Source of the DNA: Planctomycetota bacterium | Lineage (GTDB): Bacteria; Planctomycetota; Planctomycetia; Pirellulales; Pirellulaceae | DNA: 64,000 nt | Direction: 5' to 3' | NCBI GenBank assembly: GCA_014238905.1 | Contig: JABAAE010000013.1 | Coordinates: forward strand, 62,001-126,000 | Shown here: positions 28,176-37,061 of the stretch, in pieces | Position numbering within the stretch: position 1 is the stretch's first letter | Layout of the letters: every line of letters begins with the position of its first letter | Translations under genes and position numbers: made by a program | The notes under the pieces: model-generated | Told to the model about the DNA's origin: nothing | Seen by the model: only the letters and a program-made list of their open reading frames with translations | Databases searched by the model: none

Positions 28176-29678
28176 ATGAAGAACCTGATGAAGACCTGCA
28201 TTTATGCGGCTGTCCTTGCACTGGCATTACACCCCCTTCTCCTGCAGTCGCAGGAAAAAGCTGTGGAAAAGCCACGAGGGGATGATTATTACGTTATTGA
28301 AACGGTTCCCACGCCCAGCGGTGTTGTTCTGGAAGGCGGAGGAATCGAATTTATGGCCGACGGGCAGATTGCTGTTTCTTCCCGGCGTGGCGACATTTAT
28401 CTGTTTCAGGATCCATTGCAAAAGGACCCATCAAAAATTACTAACAAGTTGTTTCAGGAAGGCCTGCACGAGGTCTTGGGGTTGGCGGAAAGGGATGGCT
28501 GGCTTTACGCGACTCAACGAGGGGAGGTTTCCCGACTTAAGGATCTCGATGGAGATGGACTAGCTGACGTGGTAGAAACCGTTTCCGATGAATGGGAAAT
28601 AAACGGTGACTATCATGAATATGCGTTTGGCTCAAAATTTGACAAAAATGGCGATATCTGGGTTGTCCTCTGCCTCACCGGTTCTTTTTCCAGCCAAAAC
28701 AAGTACAGGGGATGGTGTTTACGCGTCAATGCAGATGGAACGACGGTGCCAACCTGCAGTGGAATCAGGTCTCCAGGTGGAATCGGGGCCAATGTCGATG
28801 GCGAAATTTTTTATACCGATAATCAGGGTCCCTGGAATGGGACTTGCAGTTTGAAGTGGTTGCGGCCGAAGTCGTTTCAGGGTCATCCCGGTGGGAACTC
28901 CTGGTACAAATCAACGGAAGCGATCGGCGCTCGTCCCAAAGATCCAGTTAGCGGCAGTCGTATCATGGCTGAAGCAAAAAAAATCCCCGAGTTTGAACCA
29001 CCAGCGATACTTTTTCCGTATCGAAAAATGGGACAGTCTGCCAGTGGAATTGTCTGTGATACTTCCAGCGGCAAGTTTGGACCTTTTCAAAACCAGATGT
29101 TTGTCGGGGATCAGACTTTCAGCTGGATCATGCGTGTCGATCTGCAAATGGTAAAAGGTCATTATCAAGGCGCCTGTTTTCCATTCATTACTGGATTGGG
29201 ATCGGGTACCTTGGCATTGGAACAGGCTCCCAATGGAATGCTCTTCACTGGAGGAACCAATCGTGGTTGGGGATCCCGAGGTTCCAAGCCCTATTCCCTT
29301 GAAAGAATCCAATGGACCGGAAAGGTTCCGTTTGAAGTCTTGAACATGAAAGCCAAACACGACGGATTTGAATTGAAGTTCACACAGCCAGTGGATCCCA
29401 AGACAGCCGGTGATGTCAACTCTTATAAGTTGCCGACTTACACTTACATTTATCAAAGCAGTTATGGCAGCCCGGAGGTTGACCACGTCGAGGCCAAGGT
29501 CACCAACGCATCGGTTTCCAAGGATGGTCTTTCGGTTCGATTGACTGTCGATAAGCTATATCAAGGACACGTTCATGAGTTGCATCTGGATGGCGTGTTG
29601 TCCAGTGCGGGAAAAAAATTGCGCAACGCGGTCGGCTATTACACGCTGAATTATCTGCCCGAACCAATGAAGAAATAG
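28176..29678 (+). CDS. Secreted beta-propeller dehydrogenase-like protein
   Basis: A 500-residue protein with a signal peptide (MKNLMKTCIYAAVLALALHPLLLQS). The ATG at 28176 is preferred to a TTG at 28143 that would overlap the upstream gene. The mature part shows the repeated beta-blades of the glucose/sorbosone dehydrogenase-like and NHL-like families: IEFMADGQIAVSSRRGDIYLF, EVLGLAERDGWLYATQRGEV, LKDLDGDGLADVVETV and YHEYAFGSKFDKNGDIWVVL. The last 100 residues form a separate beta-rich part (LKFTQPVDPKTAGDVNSY). It forms an operon with the pentahaem cytochrome upstream (26-bp gap). Its cofactor (PQQ or none) and substrate are uncertain. Confidence 0.8.
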   Translation: MKNLMKTCIYAAVLALALHPLLLQSQEKAVEKPRGDDYYVIETVPTPSGVVLEGGGIEFMADGQIAVSSRRGDIYLFQDPLQKDPSKITNKLFQEGLHEVLGLAERDGWLYATQRGEVSRLKDLDGDGLADVVETVSDEWEINGDYHEYAFGSKFDKNGDIWVVLCLTGSFSSQNKYRGWCLRVNADGTTVPTCSGIRSPGGIGANVDGEIFYTDNQGPWNGTCSLKWLRPKSFQGHPGGNSWYKSTEAIGARPKDPVSGSRIMAEAKKIPEFEPPAILFPYRKMGQSASGIVCDTSSGKFGPFQNQMFVGDQTFSWIMRVDLQMVKGHYQGACFPFITGLGSGTLALEQAPNGMLFTGGTNRGWGSRGSKPYSLERIQWTGKVPFEVLNMKAKHDGFELKFTQPVDPKTAGDVNSYKLPTYTYIYQSSYGSPEVDHVEAKVTNASVSKDGLSVRLTVDKLYQGHVHELHLDGVLSSAGKKLRNAVGYYTLNYLPEPMKK

Positions 29679-29693
29679 ATCTTCAAAAGGGCA

Positions 29694-29721
29694 GGGTAGA
29701 CAGGTTTGGGTAGACAGGATC
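29694..29721 (+). repeat. 2 x 14-bp direct repeat after a stop codon
   Basis: The words GGGTAGACAGGTTT (29694-29707) and GGGTAGACAGGATC (29708-29721) lie head to tail, starting 15 bp past the stop of the dehydrogenase-like gene and in the short convergent gap before alaS. Confidence 0.75.
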
Positions 29722-29779
29722 GGCTGATCTGTCATTCGTTTCGGGCGGTGCATGTTCGAACCTGACAGCGATCCTCTTT

Positions 29780-32590
29780 TTAATCGGTGGCGTCAGCCAT
29801 TTTTGCCATCGTGTTGTGGGCGACCTCCATGGCCTCAGGAATCTTCGCTGGATTTTTCCCACCTGCCTGCGCCATGTCGGGCTTGCCTCCTCCTCCTCCT
29901 CCGACCACCGGAGCCACATTTTTTACCCATTCACCGGCGCTCAGACCCTTGGCAACCAATTCGCGGCTGATGCCGGCTACCAGGATGACTTTGGACTCAC
30001 CGGTTGCCGCAGCAAGTAAAATCGCAACCGGTCCGATCTTCTTACGAATTTGGTCGATGATAGATCGCATCAAGTTAGGATTGCCCCCGGGAATCTCCGC
30101 AGTAATGATCTGGATGCCCGCTGATTCGGAAGCACCAGCAATAAGCTCGTCGACAGAAATCCCACCTGCTGAACCAATTTTGCTGAGTTGCAATTCCAGT
30201 TTTTGAATGTCGATTTGAGTATTTTCAATCCGCGGAACCACATCAAAAATGTCAACGTTTAATCGCCTGGCTGCGTCTTTCAGGGTTTGGCGTAATTGCG
30301 GGAAGTTCAGCGCTTGATTTTCAATTTTTTTTGATCCCTCTTGTTCCGTACTTTCTCTCTTGCCAGTGTCCAGCTGTTTTTTAAGGTGCTTGGAATGATC
30401 GATCATTGACTGGACCGCATCCGGTAGCTTGGCAATCCCGCATTGGAGCAATTCGGCGGCCTTTTCTGCTGAGGCACGGATTTGCTTTCTTTGGTTTTTC
30501 GCGCGTTCACCGGTGAACACTTCGATTCGCCGTACTCCAGCGGCCAGTTTGGAATCGCTACGGATTTCCAACGGTCCCACATCCCCGGTGTTGTCCAAGT
30601 GAGTGCCACCACACAATTCTCTGCTGAACTCCCCCATAGACACCATCCGGCAGGGGTCGGGGTACTTTTCGCCGAATAACATCATTGCGCCTGCCTGCCT
30701 GGCGTGTGCCAACGGGACAACATCAGCGGTAATGGGCTCAGCCGCCAGGATTTGGTCGTTGGCCGTTTGCTCGATACCCAGTAATAACTCATCACTGACA
30801 TGATCGGGATTACTGTAGTCAAAGCGAAACGCATCGTTCTCAACTTTTGACCCTTGCTGTTGGGCGTGAGATCCAAGGTGTTTTTGGAGGGAAAAATGCA
30901 GGATGTGAGTGGCTGAGTGGGCGCGACGAATTCCATCTCGCCGTGTTTCATCAACACGAGCGATGACCTGGTCATTGACGTTTAATTCCCCGGACGTCAC
31001 GCGGCCGAGATGCTTGAAAACATCTCCATCTTTTTGAGTATCGGTGACTTCTACTCGGACATTGGCCGATTCGATATAGCCGCAGTCACCTACTTGTCCT
31101 CCTGATTCGGCATAAAACGGCGTTTGGTCAAGAATGATAATTAAATCACCGGTCGCCTCGGCTTCAGCGGAGTCCAGGCGTCGGTTCTCCGCATCGACGA
31201 TCCCCAGGACCTGGCAGTTGCATTTGAGTTGGCTATATCCCACAAAGTGTGTCAGTTTGGCTTCGTTTTTGATGGCTTCCAGCGCTCCGCCTCCGCCCAT
31301 GACTCCCTTTTCGCCGGTGCTAGAGATTCCGCCGTGATTTTTCATCAATTGATTGTAAGAGACCCGGTCAGGTGTGAGGCCAGCATCCAATGCCAATTTT
31401 TCTGTCAGTTCGATGGGCACGCCATGTGAAGTATGTAATTCAAATAATTGTTGACCTGAAAACCGGGTTTCTCCTTTTGCCAGAGCGTTTTTAATCATGG
31501 GAGTCACCCGGTCAATTCCTGATTCCACGAGTTGTAAAAACCCTGCCTCTTCGGCATTCATGGTGTTTTGCACCCGTTCCACGGTTTCGTTCAGTTCAGG
31601 ATAGGTTTCCTCGAAGAGCTCCACGACGCCGGGCACCAGCTGGAAGACAAAAGCTTCTCTCAAGCCAAGTTGATAGCCATCCAGAACCGCGCGTCGCATC
31701 AACGTACGAATGACGCTGCTCTCGGCTTTCGCGCCGGGGTTGGTGTTTTCATGGATGGCGATCGTGCAGGCGCGGACATGATCGGCAATGCGGCGAAGTC
31801 TCCTGCCAGAATCACTCAAAGGATCGTAATGCTCCCCGCAGATTTCTCCGGCAGCCTCAACCAAAGGCCTGAGAGAGTCGATGTGGTAATTGGTTTGGAC
31901 TCCCTGCATCACGGCGGCAATCCGCTCCAATCCCATGCCGGTATCGATGTTTCTGTGGGGTAATGGGTGAAGGTTCTCTGGAGGCTCGCCGATCCGGTTG
32001 AATTGCGTAAAGACCAGATTCCAGATCTCCACTGGCTGACCATCATCCGGCGTATAGTAGATTTCCGAACAGGGACCACAGACACCGTCTGGCCCTTTGG
32101 AAGGTGCCTCGGCTGGCCAGAAGTTTTCGTCTTCACCTTCGCGGCTGATTCGATTGGCTGCCAGACCCACTTCGTTCTGCCAGATTTGACCTGCTTGCTC
32201 ATCTTCCTTATAAATCGTGACGGTCAATCGATCAGGGTCGATCCCCATCCATTTTTTTGCAGTCAGAAACTCCCAGGCCCAATGGATAGCTTCTTTTTTG
32301 AAGTAGTCGCCAAAGCTGAAGTTGCCCAGCATTTCAAAAAAAGTGTGGTGGTAGGCGGTGCGACCGACGTTGTCGATATCCCCGGTCCGGAGACATTTTT
32401 GACAACTTGCTGCTCGGGAAAACTCAAGTTCGACGTTTCCCAAAAAGTGATCCTTGAATTGATTCATGCCGGCCGGGGTGAAAAGAACGGTCGGATCCCA
32501 TTTGGGAACCAGAACGTCACTGGGGCAGACGGTATGTCCTTTTTCACTGAAGAAATCAAGGTATTTTTGCCGTATTTCGTTTGTCTTCAT
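29780..32590 (-). CDS. alaS: Alanyl-tRNA synthetase
   Basis: A 936-residue class II synthetase that charges tRNA-Ala. The N-terminus is typical (EIRQKYLDFFSEKGHTVCPS; LFTPAGMNQFKDHFLG), as is the signature GMGLERIAAVMQG. The editing domain has its zinc site in HSATHILH (His at about 558) and CGGTH later. The C-terminal domain ends with GGGGGGKPDMAQAGG. An internal stretch rich in Lys/Glu/Gln (KKQLDTGKRESTEQEGSKK) is the usual coiled linker. Length is slightly above the common 875. It is the last gene of a minus-strand series after pfkA (227-bp gap). Confidence 0.97.
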   Translation of the reverse strand: MKTNEIRQKYLDFFSEKGHTVCPSDVLVPKWDPTVLFTPAGMNQFKDHFLGNVELEFSRAASCQKCLRTGDIDNVGRTAYHHTFFEMLGNFSFGDYFKKEAIHWAWEFLTAKKWMGIDPDRLTVTIYKEDEQAGQIWQNEVGLAANRISREGEDENFWPAEAPSKGPDGVCGPCSEIYYTPDDGQPVEIWNLVFTQFNRIGEPPENLHPLPHRNIDTGMGLERIAAVMQGVQTNYHIDSLRPLVEAAGEICGEHYDPLSDSGRRLRRIADHVRACTIAIHENTNPGAKAESSVIRTLMRRAVLDGYQLGLREAFVFQLVPGVVELFEETYPELNETVERVQNTMNAEEAGFLQLVESGIDRVTPMIKNALAKGETRFSGQQLFELHTSHGVPIELTEKLALDAGLTPDRVSYNQLMKNHGGISSTGEKGVMGGGGALEAIKNEAKLTHFVGYSQLKCNCQVLGIVDAENRRLDSAEAEATGDLIIILDQTPFYAESGGQVGDCGYIESANVRVEVTDTQKDGDVFKHLGRVTSGELNVNDQVIARVDETRRDGIRRAHSATHILHFSLQKHLGSHAQQQGSKVENDAFRFDYSNPDHVSDELLLGIEQTANDQILAAEPITADVVPLAHARQAGAMMLFGEKYPDPCRMVSMGEFSRELCGGTHLDNTGDVGPLEIRSDSKLAAGVRRIEVFTGERAKNQRKQIRASAEKAAELLQCGIAKLPDAVQSMIDHSKHLKKQLDTGKRESTEQEGSKKIENQALNFPQLRQTLKDAARRLNVDIFDVVPRIENTQIDIQKLELQLSKIGSAGGISVDELIAGASESAGIQIITAEIPGGNPNLMRSIIDQIRKKIGPVAILLAAATGESKVILVAGISRELVAKGLSAGEWVKNVAPVVGGGGGGKPDMAQAGGKNPAKIPEAMEVAHNTMAKMADATD

Positions 32591-32817
32591 TTTTTGAAAA
32601 CGATCTGCATTAACTGGTATTGGAAAATAGTGCCGAAGCCGTTTGATTGGGTCAAATTACAGGAATGATCTGACTGGCAACATGCCCATGATATCGCGTC
32701 TTTGGATATTCCTCCAGAACGTTCGCTGGAGGGCAACCGTTTTCCGTTGGATTGAATTTTGGCCGCGATACGACCACTAGGGTATCGCCGCTTGCCTGCC
32801 GTTGGAATGGAGCTGGA

Positions 32818-33807
32818 CTAACTAGCCATCGTTTCCATCAATTTCAAAAGTGGGTCGGGAATGGGGTGTGAACCGTTGACGACGTCCAAAAGCGGGGTGC
32901 AACAGGTGTCCTCTCCACGAACGCCGATCATGATATTGTCCTGGCCCTCGATGATTGCCTTGATCGCCGCAGCTCCCATTTGTGTCGCACGGATGCGATC
33001 TTCCGGGGTAGGAGATCCCCCGCGTTGCAAATGGCCAAGCACAACAATTCTCGTCGAAAAGGGACAGTCATTCTCGATCAACTGCCGATTGATCTGGTGG
33101 GCATCACCCATTTCATCTCCTTCGGCGACGATCATCATGACCGAGTCCTTGCCACGGTTTTTCAGCAGGGTTAAATAATCGACAATGTACCCGATGTTGG
33201 TCTTGGTTTCAGGAATGGCAACGACCTCGGCTCCACCAGCGAGCGCCGCGTGAACTGCGATGTAACCGCTGTGCCGACCCATGACCTCAATCAGAAACAT
33301 TCTCTCGTGGCTTTCCGCGGTGTCGCGAATTTTGTCAATGCAATTAGCCGCGGTGCTGACTGCCGTTGAAAACCCAATCGTGTAGTCGGTTCCTCCAAGG
33401 TCGTTGTCGATGGTGCCCGGGCAGCCCACAATTTGTCCCTTCCAGATTTTCTTCAATTCGATGGCACCTGTCAGCGTGCCGTCTCCGCCGATGGGAATCA
33501 AGGCGTCGATTCCGTTTCGCTGGAGCATCGACACGGCATGCAATCTGCCCTCGGGAGTTCGAAATCGATCGCTGCGACTGCTTCTGAGAACGGCTCCTCC
33601 TTTTTGTGACCAACCACTGACGCTACGTAACGTCATTTTTGGCTCGTTTTGGTCATTGACAAAAAAATCCTCGTCGAGGATCCCGTCATATCCACGATTG
33701 ATGCCGACCACTTCGTGCCCGCCAGAAATTGCCGACCTGACGACTGCACGAACACAAGCATTCATGCCAGGTGCGTCGCCGCCGCTGCAAAAAACACCGA
33801 TACGCAT
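32818..33807 (-). CDS. pfkA: ATP-dependent 6-phosphofructokinase
   Basis: A 329-residue glycolytic kinase that phosphorylates fructose 6-phosphate. Visible motifs are FCSGGDAPGMNACVR, GGDGT (107-111), PGTIDND (130-136, catalytic Asp134) and MGRHSGYIA. Gly110 and Gly131 are the residues that mark ATP as donor; pyrophosphate-dependent enzymes have Asp and Lys there. It lies 29 bp downstream of the DHH phosphoesterase gene and is probably co-transcribed with it. Confidence 0.93.
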   Translation of the reverse strand: MRIGVFCSGGDAPGMNACVRAVVRSAISGGHEVVGINRGYDGILDEDFFVNDQNEPKMTLRSVSGWSQKGGAVLRSSRSDRFRTPEGRLHAVSMLQRNGIDALIPIGGDGTLTGAIELKKIWKGQIVGCPGTIDNDLGGTDYTIGFSTAVSTAANCIDKIRDTAESHERMFLIEVMGRHSGYIAVHAALAGGAEVVAIPETKTNIGYIVDYLTLLKNRGKDSVMMIVAEGDEMGDAHQINRQLIENDCPFSTRIVVLGHLQRGGSPTPEDRIRATQMGAAAIKAIIEGQDNIMIGVRGEDTCCTPLLDVVNGSHPIPDPLLKLMETMAS

Positions 33808-33836
33808 TCTTTATTTCCCACGTTGTCTATAGAATC

Positions 33837-34829
33837 CTACGTCGCCTGATTGGGAAAATGGTCCCGAATGAAACCAAGCACCGCGTTCATGTTTTCTTCC
33901 AGGGAACCCTCGGCCAAAAAAGCGCCCGCTGCAGCCTTGTGGCCACCACCGTTGAACCGTTCTGCTACTCCACTGGCCGTCAAATCGCAGCGGCTTCTAA
34001 AACTCAATTTGTAACCCCCGGTGGGTTGCTCAACAAATATGACAGCGAATTGAGTGCCCGATATTTCCAGCGTCAGATTGATCAGGTTTTCGGTATCCGA
34101 CGGCAGGGCGGCTGTTTCCTTGAAGTCGTTTTGGGTGATGTAGGTAGAAACCAGCCGGCCATTCATTTCGGTTGTGGTCCGTGCCAATACCATACCACGT
34201 AAACGAACTCGCGCCAGAGTTTCCTGCTCATACAATTCAGAGTAAATCGCCGCTGGAGAAGCGCCCGCTTCGATCAGGCGGGCGGCAAATTGATAGGTGT
34301 GACTACCTGAGGAAGGAAATCGGTACCAGCCGGTATCGGTCGCAATGGCAGCAAACAGGGGCATCGCCATTCCAGAGGTTAACTCGACACCGAGGGCATC
34401 CGCCGCTTCAATCACCAGTCGTCCTGTCGCTTCGGCGGATGTGTTCTTGAACGACTCGGCACCAAGGTCGTCTTCGCTGACATGATGATCGAGGATGATT
34501 TTAGTCGCGTTGGTCTGTTTGAGAATGTCACTCATCGGCCCTAGCTGGGCCCAAGCGCTGGTGTCCAAAACCATCATGATTTCTGCATCAATGTCGTCGG
34601 CCGAAATGTCGTCGTGGAGGGTCTGAATGCGATTTTCGGGATCAATAAAGGAGAGATTGGGAGGAGTCGCATCGCCATTGACGATCTGGACGTTTTTCCC
34701 AAGTGATTCAAGGACATGTGCCATACCGATTTCGCTTCCCAGTGCGTCGCAATCCGGACGAACATGGCTGGTTAAGCAAAACGATTGGTGCTCGGTAATA
34801 AGATTTTTAAAACGATGCCAGTCAATCAT
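33837..34829 (-). CDS. nrnA: DHH-family phosphoesterase (oligoribonuclease/pAp phosphatase-like)
   Basis: A 330-residue enzyme with the DHH/DHHA1 architecture. Motifs are HVRPDCDALGSE, a DTSAW motif II, ILDHHVSEDDLG (DHH) and the DHHA1 closing motif NGGGHKAAAGAF. NrnA-type enzymes degrade nanoRNAs of two to five bases and dephosphorylate 3'-phosphoadenosine 5'-phosphate with Mn2+. I set the start at the ATG at 34827-34829 (MIDWHRFKNL), where the family begins. An upstream start at 34952 would run into the neighbouring gene. It lies between the CBM9-like gene and pfkA on the same strand. Confidence 0.87.
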   Translation of the reverse strand: MIDWHRFKNLITEHQSFCLTSHVRPDCDALGSEIGMAHVLESLGKNVQIVNGDATPPNLSFIDPENRIQTLHDDISADDIDAEIMMVLDTSAWAQLGPMSDILKQTNATKIILDHHVSEDDLGAESFKNTSAEATGRLVIEAADALGVELTSGMAMPLFAAIATDTGWYRFPSSGSHTYQFAARLIEAGASPAAIYSELYEQETLARVRLRGMVLARTTTEMNGRLVSTYITQNDFKETAALPSDTENLINLTLEISGTQFAVIFVEQPTGGYKLSFRSRCDLTASGVAERFNGGGHKAAAGAFLAEGSLEENMNAVLGFIRDHFPNQAT

Positions 34830-34924
34830 GTTGGTTCTTTTGGAAGGTTGAGCTGGGGAGGTGTAATTCAAGTCAGGGGAAGCCCCTTCTTTTGCAAATG
34901 CGAAAACACGAGCTCGGATCTGCA

Positions 34925-35578
34925 TCAGGGCTGCAATTCCAAAGTGCCCCATAGGCTGGGGTCCTCGTTAAAAGGGAATTCCTGGCCGACGGTGAAGCTT
35001 TGACAACCTAATTCCCGGTCAGAAATGGCATAGGTAAATCCAATTTTGGACTGCTCCAGAGGATCATATCCAGACATCGTTTGAGACGGCAGAAAAGTGC
35101 ATAAGCGGTAGCCTGTAGTGGTGACTTCGGACATAACCGGTATACGTTCAGCGTTAATATTGCGGGATTCCTCTCTGGCTCGATTGATCTTGAGCATTGT
35201 CGAAAAGGGCTCATTCTTGGTGGGACCAGCTCCCAATGGCATCAGAAGAAAGCGGTGGCAAAACCGGGAGGCTCGGTGGATATTCTGGGTGTTTCGGGTA
35301 TCGATCCATATTTGAATCGCATCGCTATCCTCCAGTCGGCTATCACGACACCAGGGTTGCTGAAGTTTTCCAGCAACGGCAATATCAAAGAATAGTCCGT
35401 TGGATGCCCATGCCACGCGGACAGTCGCAAACGTCTTTCGTTTGTCGATTGAGGTGAGGTCCGGTAGTTGGTATTCCTGTCCTAGCCGGACGCCGACGGG
35501 ATTCCACTTCAGTTTCGTTTGGAGGATTGGAACCGAAAAACGGTAAACGAATGTAGGGGATAATATTTCTTCAGACAT
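34925..35578 (-). CDS. CBM9/DOMON-like protein
   Basis: A 217-residue protein with no signal peptide visible. The pattern TFATVRVAWASNGLFFDIAVAGK followed by DSRLEDSDAIQIWIDTRNT is that of family 9 carbohydrate-binding modules and related DOMON-type beta-sandwiches. The C-terminal segment SKIGFTYAISDRELGCQSFTVGQEFPFNEDPSLWGTLEL fits the same fold. The start at 35578 (MSEEIL) is preferred to one at 35611, which would overlap the upstream gene by four bases. Lack of an export signal is odd for a carbohydrate-binding module. Context (uronate-isomerase-like gene just upstream) hints at sugar metabolism. Confidence 0.65.
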   Translation of the reverse strand: MSEEILSPTFVYRFSVPILQTKLKWNPVGVRLGQEYQLPDLTSIDKRKTFATVRVAWASNGLFFDIAVAGKLQQPWCRDSRLEDSDAIQIWIDTRNTQNIHRASRFCHRFLLMPLGAGPTKNEPFSTMLKINRAREESRNINAERIPVMSEVTTTGYRLCTFLPSQTMSGYDPLEQSKIGFTYAISDRELGCQSFTVGQEFPFNEDPSLWGTLELQP

Positions 35579-35607
35579 GTTGAAAATGGAGTCCACACTA
35601 ATAAAGA

Positions 35608-36888
35608 TCAAAATCCGAATACGGACTCGGAATTGTCGCTGAGGACCTGTTTGCCCAATGCGATTGCATCGGTTTCGGTCCAGCGGCGGTCAATTACAAA
35701 TTTTTCTGCCAGGATTTTTGCGAGGATTCGTTTGTACATGTTGAATTTTGGCAGAGCAAATTCCATTTTGTACATATCGCTGTAATAGCCAATCTGCTTA
35801 TTTCGAGGGACCGCTTCGAGCCGTGCGGCGGCGTCATGTTCAATGTAGGTTGGTGTGTTGGAATACCACCAATGGCCGTTGGTGAGCACATTGGGGAAAA
35901 TCCAGGAATAGCTGACCAGTTCCTGGTTGGTGACGCTGGCCAAAACGGAAATCGGAAATTTGACGTCCGCGAAGTGATTGAAAAGGTGCCGGTATTGAAT
36001 CAGGGAAACCCGGCTGTCGTACAGGTCTTGCCCCTGATAAACGCCGTCTGTGTAAACACCTCGATTAACGCCGATCATCAAATCAAATGGCAGCTTGAAC
36101 TCATCGCAGCATTGAGCGAGTTTCCAAAATACGTATTTCGAGACGGCTGCTTGGTCTGCGGTGTCGGCTTGGATTCCCTTTTTAAGAATTGCATCAACTG
36201 CTTTTTCAGCTCGCCCTGGTACGATTGATTCCGGCTGAAATCCAGGAGGAAGGGAAATAGCACAGGCTCTGGCACCATTGGCCTTGAAATGTTCGAACAA
36301 CTTTTCAATCGCTTTGTCGAGTGTCTGTCTGTTGGTGACCTCTTCACCGGATGCCTGGTTCAACCTGGAGACGGTTTCCGGTTTGCCAAGGTGAAAAACG
36401 AGGTCATCGGTACGCAGGCAGGGAATGTACCGATCGGTGTCAAAGCCAGCCAATGGATCGTCAAAATCATTGGTCAAAAAAACGGCCTTCAAATGACTCT
36501 TTTCAAAAACCTGGTCACACCAGTCGGGAGCTCCCAACTGGGACTCGGTTTGATTGAATATTTGCTCCCAGTTGGAGGAGTCGAGGGCCTCTTCGATACC
36601 AAACAGGCCAGAGAGGATCTCGCTAAACCAGCTGTACTGAATTGTATTGTCGAGGCAACCGAACTTCTCGATCAGGATCGGGACCAGTTCACGGGGGGAT
36701 TCTGCCGCATCTTCGATCTGTTGGGTGGTCAATCCTGCTGAATGGGCCAATTCTGTGTAGTAATGGTATCCCAAGATATCCCCAAGATGACTCGATGTCG
36801 GATCGAGTGCATTGATATGGGTATGCGGGTCGACAAATTGGATGGAATCCAACTCTTCAAAAAGGCGCGACCTTAGCTCATTTGACAT
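35608..36888 (-). CDS. Uronate isomerase-like amidohydrolase-fold protein
   Basis: A 426-residue cytoplasmic protein of the metal-dependent amidohydrolase superfamily, nearest to glucuronate/uronate isomerase (UxaC-like). The N-terminal metal motif is FVDPHTHINALDP. Other family-like parts are LKAVFLTNDFDDPL, LPFDLMIGVNRGVYTDG and the C-terminal IGYYSDMYKMEFALPKFNMYKRILAKIL. UxaC interconverts glucuronate and fructuronate, but this protein is divergent and could act on another compound. It is the first gene of the minus-strand series that runs through the CBM9-like gene, nrnA, pfkA and alaS. Confidence 0.72.
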   Translation of the reverse strand: MSNELRSRLFEELDSIQFVDPHTHINALDPTSSHLGDILGYHYYTELAHSAGLTTQQIEDAAESPRELVPILIEKFGCLDNTIQYSWFSEILSGLFGIEEALDSSNWEQIFNQTESQLGAPDWCDQVFEKSHLKAVFLTNDFDDPLAGFDTDRYIPCLRTDDLVFHLGKPETVSRLNQASGEEVTNRQTLDKAIEKLFEHFKANGARACAISLPPGFQPESIVPGRAEKAVDAILKKGIQADTADQAAVSKYVFWKLAQCCDEFKLPFDLMIGVNRGVYTDGVYQGQDLYDSRVSLIQYRHLFNHFADVKFPISVLASVTNQELVSYSWIFPNVLTNGHWWYSNTPTYIEHDAAARLEAVPRNKQIGYYSDMYKMEFALPKFNMYKRILAKILAEKFVIDRRWTETDAIALGKQVLSDNSESVFGF

Positions 36889-37001
36889 TCCGGGTATTCT
36901 GCAAAAGGGGGTGATTTCAGCAGCATATTATCTACGAATACCAGAAAAATGGAACGGTCCAGAACCCGCCGGCGAGGAAAAATTCTTCTCAGGCAATCCA
37001 C

Positions 37002-37029
37002 AAAAAAAGCGGCCGCCCCGGGCCGCTTT
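37002..37029 (-). terminator. Intrinsic terminator after the Wza-like gene
   Basis: AAAGCGGCC pairs with GGCCGCTTT around a six-base GC-rich loop. On the minus strand the stem is followed by a run of T (the plus strand has seven A at 37002-37008). It lies 32 bp past the stop of the polysaccharide export gene and separates it from the next minus-strand series. Confidence 0.87.
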
Positions 37030-37061
37030 GATTCTAGATCAAGATCGAAATCAGCCAGAGT

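Noticed and set aside
29880..29930. Run of glycines at the AlaS C-terminus
   Set aside because: This is the normal C-terminal motif of alanyl-tRNA synthetase, not a repeat anomaly.
34830..34952. Upstream start of the DHH phosphoesterase
   Set aside because: It overlaps the preceding gene and adds 41 residues not expected in the family.
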